From: Actinacidiphila acididurans
Lineage (GTDB): Bacteria > Actinomycetota > Actinomycetes > Streptomycetales > Streptomycetaceae
NCBI RefSeq assembly: GCF_016918855.1
Contig: NZ_JADKYB010000021.1
Coordinates: 1-64,000, forward strand
DNA: 64,000 bases
Reading direction: 5' to 3'
Made by a program: the position numbers and the translations under genes. Shown piece after piece: positions 24,718 through 32,775 of this stretch (its first letter is position 1; every line of letters begins with the position of its first letter). The notes under the pieces are model-generated. The model saw nothing but the letters and a program-made list of their open reading frames with translations, had not been told where the DNA came from and did not search any database.

Positions 24718-27700
24718 ATGCGGTGTGCCTCCTGCGCGGGGGAGTTGCCGCCGAACGCGCGCTTCTGCCCGTTCTGCGGTGTGCCCTCCGGCCCGGCCGC
24801 ACCGGTCGAGGAACGCAGAGTGGTGACCGTCGTCTTCTGCGACCTGGTCGGCTCGACGGCGCTGTCCGGCGTACTGGACCCGGAGACGCTGCGGACCGTG
24901 ACGCTGCGGTACTTCGACCTGATGCGGGCCCGGCTGGAGGAATTCGGCGGCACCGTCGAGAAGTTCATCGGGGACGCGGTGATGGCCGTCTTCGGGGTGC
25001 CGGTGACCCATGAGGACGACGCCGGCCGCGCTCTGGCCGCCGCGCTCGCCATGCTCGACGCCGTACGGGAACTCAACGAGACCGAGCTGCGCCCCACCCT
25101 CGGCATCCGCCTCGACGTACGGATCGGCGTCAACACCGGGCCCGTGGTGACCAGCGCCGACATCTCCACCCGGCAGGCTCTGGTCTCCGGCGAGACGGTC
25201 AACATCGCCGCGCGGCTCCAGCAGCACGCCGGGGAGGGCCAGGTGCTCATCGGGCCGCAGACCCGCCAGGCGGCCGGCGGCGCCCGTACCGAACGGGTCG
25301 GCCCGCTGCGGCTCAAGGGCAAGACCGAGCCGGTGACCGCCTACCGGCTGCTCGGCGTCGTCGAGGACGACCCCGAGGTGTCGCGCCGCTTCGACACGCC
25401 CTTCGTCGGCCGCACCGCCCAACTCGCCGTCTTGCGCGAGGCGTTGCGGGATGCCGTCACCGGACAGGGCGACCCGCACCTGCTCGTCGTCCGGGGCGAG
25501 GCCGGAATGGGCAAGACCCGGCTGCTCCACGAGTGGCGGCGCGGTTCGCCGCGGGCGTTCCGTTACGGGTCCGGGCGCTGCCGTCCCTACGGTGAGCGCG
25601 GCTCCCTGGCGCCGCTGGCCGACGCCGTACGGCAGTTGCTGAGGGCGGCGGCCGAAGTGCCCGAGGCGGCCGATGCGTTGGGGGCGAACCCTTCCGGTGT
25701 GGCGGCCGAAGTGCCCGAGGCGGCCGATGCGTCGGCGGCGAACCCTTCCGGTGAGGCGGGCGAAGTGCCCGAGGCGGCCGATGCGTCGGCGGCGAACCCT
25801 TCCGGCGTGGCGGGCGACGACCGGCCCGGTCCGGACGAGAGCACCGGCCTCGGCCCGGCGCTCGCGGTGCTCTCGGCCGGCCTGCTGGCGGACGGCACCC
25901 CCAGCCCGTCGGTGGACGACACCTGCGCCGCCCTCGTCGACCTGCTGGCCCTCCTCTCCCGGCGCGAGCCCGTCGTCCTGGTGGTGGACGACTGCCAGTG
26001 GGCCGGCGACCCGCTACTCGACCTGCTCGGCACGCTGGCCGACGAACTCGCGTCGTCCGCGGTGCTGTTCGTCTGCGCGACCCGCCCGGACCTGTACGAC
26101 CGCCGGCCCGGCTGGGGCACCGAGTGGCCGCAGGCGCGGTCGCTGACGCTCCCCGGGCTGACCCCCGAGGAGGCCGGCGCGGTGGCCCGGGCCCTGACCC
26201 CGGACGGCGCCGCGGCCGCGGGCGTGCCCGGCTCCGTACTGGAAGCGGCCGGCGGCAACCCCTTCCACCTGGAGCAACTGCTGGCCGCCCTCGCGGAACC
26301 CGGGTCCGGCTACCGGGCCGACGGCCGGGGCGACCTGCCCACTTCGCTGGTGGCGCTGCTCGGTGCCCGGATCGGCGCCCTCGGCCGGGCCGAGCGAGCG
26401 GCCCTTGACCTGGCTGCGGTGGTGGGACGGGACTTCACCGTGGACGACGTGGTGGGACTGGCCCGCACGGACCGCGAGGGCAGGCCCGGCGGCGGCCTGT
26501 ACGAGGAACCCGGACGGGAGGGCGCCGCCGCGGAGTTGTGGGCCTCGGTACGGTCCGCCGTCGTCCGGCTGCGCGGCCACCGCCTGGTCGGCGCGCCCGA
26601 CGGCCCCGGGCACAAAGCGCTGTCGCTACGGTTCAGCAGCGGCGTGGTGCACGAGGTCACCTACCAGTCGATGGCCAAGCGGGTCCGCGCCGAACGGCAC
26701 GAGCGTCTGGCCGTCCTGCTCGCGGCGCACCTGCCGGCCGGGGCCGCACAGACCGCCGAGCGCAGCGCGGCGGCGGCCGGACACCTGGAACGCGCCTACC
26801 GCTACCGCACCGAACTCGGCGCCGTCGGCCCGCGGGCCGACGAACTGCGCCGCACAGCCGTCCGTCACCTCGTCGACGCCGGCTCCCAGGCCCTGGCCCG
26901 CTCCGACCTGGCCTGGGCGGACACCCTGCTGGAACGCGCCGTCGCCCTTTCCCGCCCGGCCGACCCCGAATGGCCGTCCGCCACCCGCCGCCTCGGCGAG
27001 GTCCGCCTCGCCACCGGCCGCACGGAGGAGGGCCGGGCCCTGCTCACATCGGTACTCGCGGCGGTCGAAGGGGCTTCGCCCGCCGTCCCCTTGGCATTTG
27101 AGGCGACCTCCGCCAGTGCCCGCCGGACAACCGAAACGACGTCCACCGCCGCCCGCTCGGCTACCGAAGCGGCACTCGCTTCCATCCCCCCGGCGACCGA
27201 GGCGACCCCCGCCAGCGTCCGCCGGACAACCGGGGCAGCCCCCACCGCCGACCCCCTGACGACCGAAACGACCCCCACCACCGATCCCCCGGCGGTGGAG
27301 GCGACAGCCAGTGTCCGCCCAGCGGTTCAGGTGGACGCCTCCACTGCCGGCCTGGAGACCGAAGCGACCTCCACCGCCGCCCGCTCGGCTACCGAAGCGG
27401 CACTCGCTTCCATCCCCCCGGCGACCGAGGCGACCACCGCCAGCGTCCGCCGGACAACCCCGGCGGCCCCCACCACCGACCCCCTGACGACCGAAACGAC
27501 CCCCACCGCCGTCCCCCCGGCCCCCGCGACGGTGGAGGCCGCCCACGCGCGCCTCTCGCTCGCCACCGTTTCCGCGTCGTCCGGGCGGGGCGCCGCGGCG
27601 GAGGCGGCTCGGCAGACCCTGCCGGTGTTCGAGCGGGCCGCCGATGATCTGGGGCAGGCCAGGGCGTGCATCCGGCTGGCGCAGGAGTCCCAGCTCCAGG

Positions 27701-28629
27701 GCCGGCACCGGGCGGCCGACGAATTCCTCACGCGCGGCCTGGGGCACGCGGCGCGGTCGGGTGCCGAGCCGGAACGGGCCCTGGCGCTGGGCGCCATCGG
27801 CATCTCACTGTGGCGCGGCCCGGTGCCGGTGCCCGACGCGGTGGCCAGGGCCCGGGCGCTGCTGGACGAGCACGGCGAACGCCGGCCGACCGTCCGGCTG
27901 ACGCTGAACTGCCCGCTCGCCGTCCTGCTCGCCCTCCAGGAACGCTGGGACGAGGCGCGCGCCTGCCTGGACCGGGCCCGCCGGTACGGCGACGCGCTCG
28001 GGTACGCCGAAGGGGCGGTGGTGCTACCGCTGTTCGGCGCCACCGTCGAGGCCCTGGCGGGCCGGGCCGAGCAGGCACTGCTCCTGCTGGACGAGGCCGC
28101 GGGCGCCGCCCGGGCGCTTCGGGCCGGGGCGATGCAGGCCACGGTCGCCCGTGCGGCGGCGCGGCTGCTGGTGGACGCCGACCGGATCGAGGAGGCGGCC
28201 GAGCGCCTGGCCGCCGCCGACCGGACGGCCGGCCCGGACCGGCCGGCCCGGTCGGACGCCGCGGACCTCGACGGCCTGCGCGGCCGGATCGCCGCGGCCC
28301 GCGCCCTCCCGGCGGAGGCGGACGACCTCTCGGAACGCGCGGTCCGCACCGCCGCCGGCACCGACTCCCCGGCGGTCCAGGCCGTCGCGTGGCTGGACCG
28401 CGCCGACGTCCTGCGCCGGACGGGACGGCCGCGGGACGCCCGGGCCGCGGCGGCCAGGGCCGAACGGCGCTTCGCCGCCAAGGGCGATCTGCCGAGCCTC
28501 CGGCGGGCAGCGCGGTTCGGCGTGGACCCGACAATCGCCCCGGCCGCCCCACCGCAACAGCCGGACCACCGTACGGAGCCGAGCGCGGACCCCCGTACGA
28601 AAACGCACCCGGAACCGGGAGGCCGCTGA
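24718..28629 (+). CDS. Class III nucleotidyl cyclase / AAA ATPase / TPR fusion
   Basis: A 1303-residue cytosolic protein. N-terminal zinc ribbon with C3, C6, C17 and C20; class III cyclase domain (about 35-215) with FCDLVGST and EKFIGDAVMAVFG, supplying the two metal aspartates, and the dimer segment GETVNIAARLQ; AAA/STAND ATPase with Walker A GEAGMGKTR (about 262-270) and Walker B VVLVVDDCQ; then a long alpha-helical TPR-like region. Two low-complexity inserts interrupt it: three copies of a VPEAADASAANPSG unit (about 308-366) and two copies of a roughly 48-residue Thr/Ala/Pro-rich unit (about 795-940). The stop overlaps the protease start (TGATG). Probably an NTP-sensing regulator of the operon; enzymatic activity is not certain. 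Confidence 0.85.
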   Translation: MRCASCAGELPPNARFCPFCGVPSGPAAPVEERRVVTVVFCDLVGSTALSGVLDPETLRTVTLRYFDLMRARLEEFGGTVEKFIGDAVMAVFGVPVTHEDDAGRALAAALAMLDAVRELNETELRPTLGIRLDVRIGVNTGPVVTSADISTRQALVSGETVNIAARLQQHAGEGQVLIGPQTRQAAGGARTERVGPLRLKGKTEPVTAYRLLGVVEDDPEVSRRFDTPFVGRTAQLAVLREALRDAVTGQGDPHLLVVRGEAGMGKTRLLHEWRRGSPRAFRYGSGRCRPYGERGSLAPLADAVRQLLRAAAEVPEAADALGANPSGVAAEVPEAADASAANPSGEAGEVPEAADASAANPSGVAGDDRPGPDESTGLGPALAVLSAGLLADGTPSPSVDDTCAALVDLLALLSRREPVVLVVDDCQWAGDPLLDLLGTLADELASSAVLFVCATRPDLYDRRPGWGTEWPQARSLTLPGLTPEEAGAVARALTPDGAAAAGVPGSVLEAAGGNPFHLEQLLAALAEPGSGYRADGRGDLPTSLVALLGARIGALGRAERAALDLAAVVGRDFTVDDVVGLARTDREGRPGGGLYEEPGREGAAAELWASVRSAVVRLRGHRLVGAPDGPGHKALSLRFSSGVVHEVTYQSMAKRVRAERHERLAVLLAAHLPAGAAQTAERSAAAAGHLERAYRYRTELGAVGPRADELRRTAVRHLVDAGSQALARSDLAWADTLLERAVALSRPADPEWPSATRRLGEVRLATGRTEEGRALLTSVLAAVEGASPAVPLAFEATSASARRTTETTSTAARSATEAALASIPPATEATPASVRRTTGAAPTADPLTTETTPTTDPPAVEATASVRPAVQVDASTAGLETEATSTAARSATEAALASIPPATEATTASVRRTTPAAPTTDPLTTETTPTAVPPAPATVEAAHARLSLATVSASSGRGAAAEAARQTLPVFERAADDLGQARACIRLAQESQLQGRHRAADEFLTRGLGHAARSGAEPERALALGAIGISLWRGPVPVPDAVARARALLDEHGERRPTVRLTLNCPLAVLLALQERWDEARACLDRARRYGDALGYAEGAVVLPLFGATVEALAGRAEQALLLLDEAAGAARALRAGAMQATVARAAARLLVDADRIEEAAERLAAADRTAGPDRPARSDAADLDGLRGRIAAARALPAEADDLSERAVRTAAGTDSPAVQAVAWLDRADVLRRTGRPRDARAAAARAERRFAAKGDLPSLRRAARFGVDPTIAPAAPPQQPDHRTEPSADPRTKTHPEPGGR

Positions 28630-29471
28630 TGGACCCCGTGAGGAGGGCTCCGCAGCCCGGGCTCGTCTGGAGCCTGCGCGGCAGGGGGCCGCAGGACATC
28701 GCCGTCACCGCCGACGGCGAGCGGCCGGACGCCGTGCGGGACTGGGAGGACGCGCGCGGCCATGGCGTACGGGTGTGCGTCGTGGACTCCGGGGTGGAGG
28801 GCGACCACCCGCTGGTCGGGCGGGTCGACGGCTCCTGGACGGTGGAGGAGCACGAGGGCGGGATCAGCGTGCGGGAGACGGAGCCGGGCGACAGTTGCGG
28901 CCACGGCACGGCCTGCGCGGGGATCATCCGCAGGACGGCGCCGGAGTGCGAGCTGTACAGCGTCCAGGTGCTGGGCAGCGGGTTCGCCGGCACCGGGGAC
29001 GTGCTGCTGGCCGGGCTGCGCTGGGCGGTCCGGCAGGGCTTCGACGTGATCAACCTGAGCCTGTCGACCACCAGGGCCCGTTTCGCCGAGGAGCTGCGCG
29101 CGCTCGCGGACGAGGCGTACTTCCGCCGGACGGTGATCGTGGCCTCCGCGCACAACACGCAGGTGGAGAGCTTCCCCTGGCGGTTCGCGTCGGTCGTTTC
29201 GGTCGGCAGCCACATGGAGGACGACCCGGACCTGCACCTGTACAACCCGCAGCCACCGGTGGAGTTCTTCGCCCCGGGACAGAACGTGCAGGTCGCCTGG
29301 CTGGGCGGCCGGACCATCCGGACCACGGGCAACAGCTTCGCCACGCCGTACGTCACCGGGCTGTGCGCCCGCATCCTGTCCCGGCACCCGCGGCTGACGC
29401 CCTTCCAGCTCAAGAACGCGCTCTACCTTTCCGCCGCCAACGTCCGCATCGGCACCAGGGGGGCTTCGTGA
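28629..29471 (+). CDS. Cytosolic S8 (subtilisin-like) peptidase
   Basis: A 280-residue subtilase with a complete triad: D53 in VVDSGVEGDH, H92 in CGHGTACAG, S236 in TGNSFATPY; N176 in ASAHN is in the oxyanion position. The serine loop GNSFATP differs from the usual GTSMATP. There is no signal peptide, propeptide or membrane segment, so it should act inside the cell, unlike most secreted subtilases. Tight overlaps with the cyclase gene before and the GAF gene after make it part of the RiPP operon. Removing the leader from the modified 75-residue peptide is the obvious role, but is inference. Confidence 0.87.
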   Translation: MDPVRRAPQPGLVWSLRGRGPQDIAVTADGERPDAVRDWEDARGHGVRVCVVDSGVEGDHPLVGRVDGSWTVEEHEGGISVRETEPGDSCGHGTACAGIIRRTAPECELYSVQVLGSGFAGTGDVLLAGLRWAVRQGFDVINLSLSTTRARFAEELRALADEAYFRRTVIVASAHNTQVESFPWRFASVVSVGSHMEDDPDLHLYNPQPPVEFFAPGQNVQVAWLGGRTIRTTGNSFATPYVTGLCARILSRHPRLTPFQLKNALYLSAANVRIGTRGAS

Positions 29472-30049
29472 ACGCAAGCAGCAGCGAAAGCAGCGCGGAG
29501 ACGACCGATCCGCTCTCCCGCGAGCTCGTCCAGTCCGTGGTCGACACGGCCCGGGCCCTGTTCGGGGCCGCGGCCAGCTCCGTGTTCCTGCTGGACCGGG
29601 AGCGGCACGAGCTGGTCTTCGAGGCGGTCTCGGGCCAGGGCGAGAACCACCTGGTCGGGCGGCGCTTCCCGGCCGAGAGCGGCATCGCCGGCTGGGTCGC
29701 GATGTCGGGCGAGCCGATGATCGTCGACGACCTGACCGGCAGCACCGCCTTCGACCGGGACTTCGCCGAGTCCACCGCCTATGTGCCGGACGCCCTGATG
29801 GCCGCCCCGCTGACCCACGGCGACCTCGTCCTGGGCGTCCTGGAAGTGCTCGACCCGGCCCCCCAGTCCCGCTCCGACCTCGGCGAACTCGACCTGCTTG
29901 CCCTCTTCGCCCGCCAGGCCGCCGTCGCCCTGCGAGTGGTCGTCGACCGCCGCCACCAGTCCGCCGGATCCCGCTCCCGGGCCGACGACCGCGCCGCCGC
30001 CCTCCGCATGGCCGAGGACCTCCGCCGGCTCCTGGAGGCCTCCCAGTAG
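29468..30049 (+). CDS. GAF-domain sensor protein
   Basis: A 193-residue soluble protein whose GTG overlaps the protease stop (GTGA). One GAF domain covers most of it: LVQSVVDTARALFGAAASSV, ESGIAGWVAMSGEPMIVDD, DALMAAPLTHGDLVLGVLEV and LLALFARQAAVAL are the standard elements. The short C-terminal helix (ALRMAEDLRRLLEA) has no kinase, cyclase or DNA-binding domain. GAF domains bind small ligands or haem. Being last gene of the operon together with a cyclase/ATPase suggests a signalling module, with the partner likely that protein. The operon meets the lanthipeptide operon head-on 26 bases later. Confidence 0.85.
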   Translation: MNASSSESSAETTDPLSRELVQSVVDTARALFGAAASSVFLLDRERHELVFEAVSGQGENHLVGRRFPAESGIAGWVAMSGEPMIVDDLTGSTAFDRDFAESTAYVPDALMAAPLTHGDLVLGVLEVLDPAPQSRSDLGELDLLALFARQAAVALRVVVDRRHQSAGSRSRADDRAAALRMAEDLRRLLEASQ

Positions 30050-30075
30050 GGCGCGGCTGTATCGGCGCGTCCGGT

Positions 30076-31173
30076 TCAGCGGCCGGGCCGGGACGCGTCC
30101 GCCCCCGGCCCGGTGTGCCGCCGGCGCGCCTGGGCCGCGCGGATACCGGCCGTCAGGCGCAGGGTGCGGGAACGGGCGGCGCCGGAGAGCTCGTAGGGCA
30201 GGATCATCAGCTCGTCCGCGCCGAGTTCGTCCGCGAGCCGGGCCAGTCCGGCGGCGACCCGCGGCGGCGCGCCCCGCACCACCTGGTTCTCCTCCAGAGC
30301 CCGGTGCGCCAGATACTCCCGGCGTACGGGGGACAGCGCGGCTGCCGAGGGGTTCTTCTCGGGGTGCAGGGCCATGTAGGCGGAGGTCTCCAGGGCCGCG
30401 GCCTCCGCTTCCTCGTCGGTCTCGGCGCAGACCACGTTGACGGCGACGACGACGTACGGCCGCGCCCCCTGCGGCCCGGGCCGGAACGCCGAGCGGTAGC
30501 GTTCCACGGCCTCCGGGCGGCACTTGGAGCTGCCCTGGTGGTAGCCGTAGGCGAACGGCAGGCCGCGTTCGGCGGCGATCCGGGCGCTGTTCTCGCCCGC
30601 GCCCAGGACGTACACGTCGGGCGGGGTGGCGGTGCGCGGCGTCAGCGGCAGGGCGTGGAAGCGGCTGCCTTCGGGCGCGCGGTGGTGCAGGAAGTCCATG
30701 AGTTCGTCGATCCGGTCCGCGAACTCGGCGCCCGCTCGCGGATCGCGGCGCAGGGCCGCTTCGAGCAGCCCTTGGGTCGCCCCGGTGCCGCCCGGGGAGC
30801 GGCCGAGGCCGAGGTCGATCCGGCCCGGGTACAGGGCCTGGAGGGTGGCGAACTGCTCGGCGACCACGAACGGGGCGTAATTGGGCAGCATGACACCGCC
30901 CGAACCCACCCGGATCCGCTCGGTCCGCGCGGCGATGTGCGCGATCATCACCGCGGGGAATCCGCTCGCGGTCATGAGCGAGGAGTGGTGTTCGGCGACC
31001 CAGACGCGTTCGTATCCGTAACGCTCGGCGGTCCTGGCGACCTCCACCACGTCCTGGAGGGCCTGCGGGCCGTCGACCTCCAGGAGGCGGGCGCCGAGTT
31101 CGAGCACGGAAACCGGAAGGGTCAGCGCGGAGGGAGCCGGTGCGTCCGGCGTGTTCGGCTGAGTGATGGTCAT
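30076..31173 (-). CDS. LLM-class flavin monooxygenase (MsnO8-like), copy 1
   Basis: A 365-residue luciferase-like enzyme. Family signs: PVSVLELGARL at the N-terminus, VWVAEHHSSLMTASGFPAV, RIRVGSGGVMLPNYAPFVVA, RIDLGLGRSPGGTG and the substrate-side loop DVYVLGAGENSARIAAE. Start ATG 31173 has GGAG upstream. These enzymes use reduced FMN and oxygen to hydroxylate or oxidise substrates; the FMN reductase gene just before (31214-31720) would supply the cofactor. It is the last gene of the class III lanthipeptide operon. It is clearly paralogous to 31717-32772, probably after duplication. A tailoring role on the peptide is inferred. Confidence 0.88.
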   Translation of the reverse strand: MTITQPNTPDAPAPSALTLPVSVLELGARLLEVDGPQALQDVVEVARTAERYGYERVWVAEHHSSLMTASGFPAVMIAHIAARTERIRVGSGGVMLPNYAPFVVAEQFATLQALYPGRIDLGLGRSPGGTGATQGLLEAALRRDPRAGAEFADRIDELMDFLHHRAPEGSRFHALPLTPRTATPPDVYVLGAGENSARIAAERGLPFAYGYHQGSSKCRPEAVERYRSAFRPGPQGARPYVVVAVNVVCAETDEEAEAAALETSAYMALHPEKNPSAAALSPVRREYLAHRALEENQVVRGAPPRVAAGLARLADELGADELMILPYELSGAARSRTLRLTAGIRAAQARRRHTGPGADASRPGR

Positions 31174-31213
31174 GGTCTGCTCCGGGAGGATGCGGGGTGG
31201 GAGGCCGGGCCGG

Positions 31214-31720
31214 TCAGGGGCGGAAGGCGCCGCCGAAATACAGCAGGGGTTCGCCCGGTGTCCCGTGGGAGAGCCCGAGCACCGAGCCGACGACGATGGA
31301 GTGGTCGCCGCCGTCGTGCACGGCGGCCACGGAGCACTCGAGCCAGGCCAGCGCCCCGCTGATCAGCGGGGCACCGGTGACAGGGCCGGGGAAGGTGTCG
31401 ACCGGGTCGAATTCGCCGCCCTCCCGGGCCCGGTGGTGATCGGCGAAGTGCCGGGCCGGCCGCGACTGGCCGGCCGAGAGGATGGAGACGGCGAAGGCGC
31501 CCTCGCCGAGCACGGCCGCGTGCGCCGAGGCGGTGCGCGCCACGCAGACGAGCACGAGCGGCGGGTCCAGCGACACCGACGTGAAGGAGTTCGCCGTCAT
31601 TCCTCTCGGGGCCCGCCGTCCCGCGGTGAGCACCGTCACCCCGGTCGCGAACTGGCCGAGGACCGTACGGAACGCGTCGCGCCCGGGAGCGCGGGCGCCG
31701 GCAGGCAGGGATGTCGTCAT
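31214..31720 (-). CDS. Flavin reductase-like protein
   Basis: A 168-residue FMN-binding split-barrel enzyme of the HpaC/flavin reductase type: FRTVLGQFATGVTVLTAG, GMTANSFTSVSLDPPLVLVC, a FAVSILSAGQ strand and HSIVVGSVLGL. It should use NAD(P)H to reduce FMN for two-component monooxygenases. Its ATG (31720) overlaps the stop of the upstream LLM monooxygenase as ATGA, and the second LLM gene follows 40 bases after its end. The pairing of one reductase with two oxygenases inside one operon is strong functional context. Confidence 0.9.
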   Translation of the reverse strand: MTTSLPAGARAPGRDAFRTVLGQFATGVTVLTAGRRAPRGMTANSFTSVSLDPPLVLVCVARTASAHAAVLGEGAFAVSILSAGQSRPARHFADHHRAREGGEFDPVDTFPGPVTGAPLISGALAWLECSVAAVHDGGDHSIVVGSVLGLSHGTPGEPLLYFGGAFRP

Positions 31721-32772
31721 CGGCGCGCGGCCTCCCGCGGCCGGCCCTGCCGGATCCCCGCCGCCAGGCGCAGGGTGCGGCAGCGGGCGGCCCCCGAGAG
31801 TTCGTAGGGCACGAGCATGAATTCGTCGGCGCCGAGTTCGTCCGCGAGCCTGCCGAGTTCGGCGGCCACCGTGGCGGGCGCGCCGTGCACCACCTGGTAC
31901 TCCTCCAGCGCCCTGCGGGCCAGGTACTCCTCGCGGACCGGGGACAGGGGGACGTCCGCGATGCTGTCCACGGGGTGACCGACCAGGTAGGCGGCGTTCT
32001 CCAGGGCGAGTGCCGCGGCCTTCTCGTCGGTCTCGGCGCAGACCACCTGGACGGACACGATGAGATACGGCCGCGCGCCCTGCGGCCCGGGCTCGAACGC
32101 GGTGCGGTAGCGCGCCGCGGCCTCCGGGCGGCAGATCGTACGGCTGAGGTGGTGGCCGTAGACGAAGGGCAGGCCCCGTTCCGCGGCGGCCCGGGCGCTG
32201 CCCTCGCCGGCGCCCAGCACGTACACCTGCGGCGGCTCGGCGACGTGCGGTGTCAACGGGAGGGCGTGGAAACGGTGTTGCTCGGGTCCGCGGTGGTGGA
32301 GGAAGCCGAGCAGTTCGTCGATCAGGCCGGGGAACCGGGTGGCTGCCTGCGGATCGCGCCGTAGCGCTGCCTCCAGGCGGCGGTGGGCGGTCGTGGTCCC
32401 GCCCGAGGAGCGGCCGACGCCGAGGTCGATCCGGCCGGGGTGCAGGGCCTGGAGGGTGGCGAACTGCTCGGCGACGGCGATCGGCGGGTGATTGGGCAGC
32501 ATGACACCGCCCGAACCCACCCGGATCCGCTGCGTCCGGGTGGCGATGTGCGCGATCGTCACCGCGGGGAAACTGCTGGCGCTGCGCTGGGCGGAGTGGT
32601 GTTCGGCGATCCAGACGCGGTCGTATCCGTAACGCTCGGCCGTCATGGCCACCTCCACCACGTCCTGGAGGGCCTCCTCGCCGGTCGCCTCGGGGAAATG
32701 GCCGCCGCGTTCGAGCACGGACAGCCGGAAGGGCAGTTCGGAAGGGCCGGCGGGCGGCGTGATGGTGGTCAT
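31717..32772 (-). CDS. LLM-class flavin monooxygenase (MsnO8-like), copy 2
   Basis: A 351-residue paralogue of 30076-31173 with the same landmarks: FRLSVLERGGHFPEA, VWIAEHHSAQRSASSFPAV, RIRVGSGGVMLPNHPPIAVA, RIDLGVGRSSGGTT and QVYVLGAGEGSARAAAE. The start at 32772 follows the MFS stop by three bases and has GGAG at the MFS end, so it is translationally linked. The two copies differ most between residues 120 and 160, the part likely to touch substrate, so they may act on different sites or partners. FMN use is from family knowledge. Confidence 0.88.
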   Translation of the reverse strand: MTTITPPAGPSELPFRLSVLERGGHFPEATGEEALQDVVEVAMTAERYGYDRVWIAEHHSAQRSASSFPAVTIAHIATRTQRIRVGSGGVMLPNHPPIAVAEQFATLQALHPGRIDLGVGRSSGGTTTAHRRLEAALRRDPQAATRFPGLIDELLGFLHHRGPEQHRFHALPLTPHVAEPPQVYVLGAGEGSARAAAERGLPFVYGHHLSRTICRPEAAARYRTAFEPGPQGARPYLIVSVQVVCAETDEKAAALALENAAYLVGHPVDSIADVPLSPVREEYLARRALEEYQVVHGAPATVAAELGRLADELGADEFMLVPYELSGAARCRTLRLAAGIRQGRPREAARR

Positions 32773-32775
32773 GCG

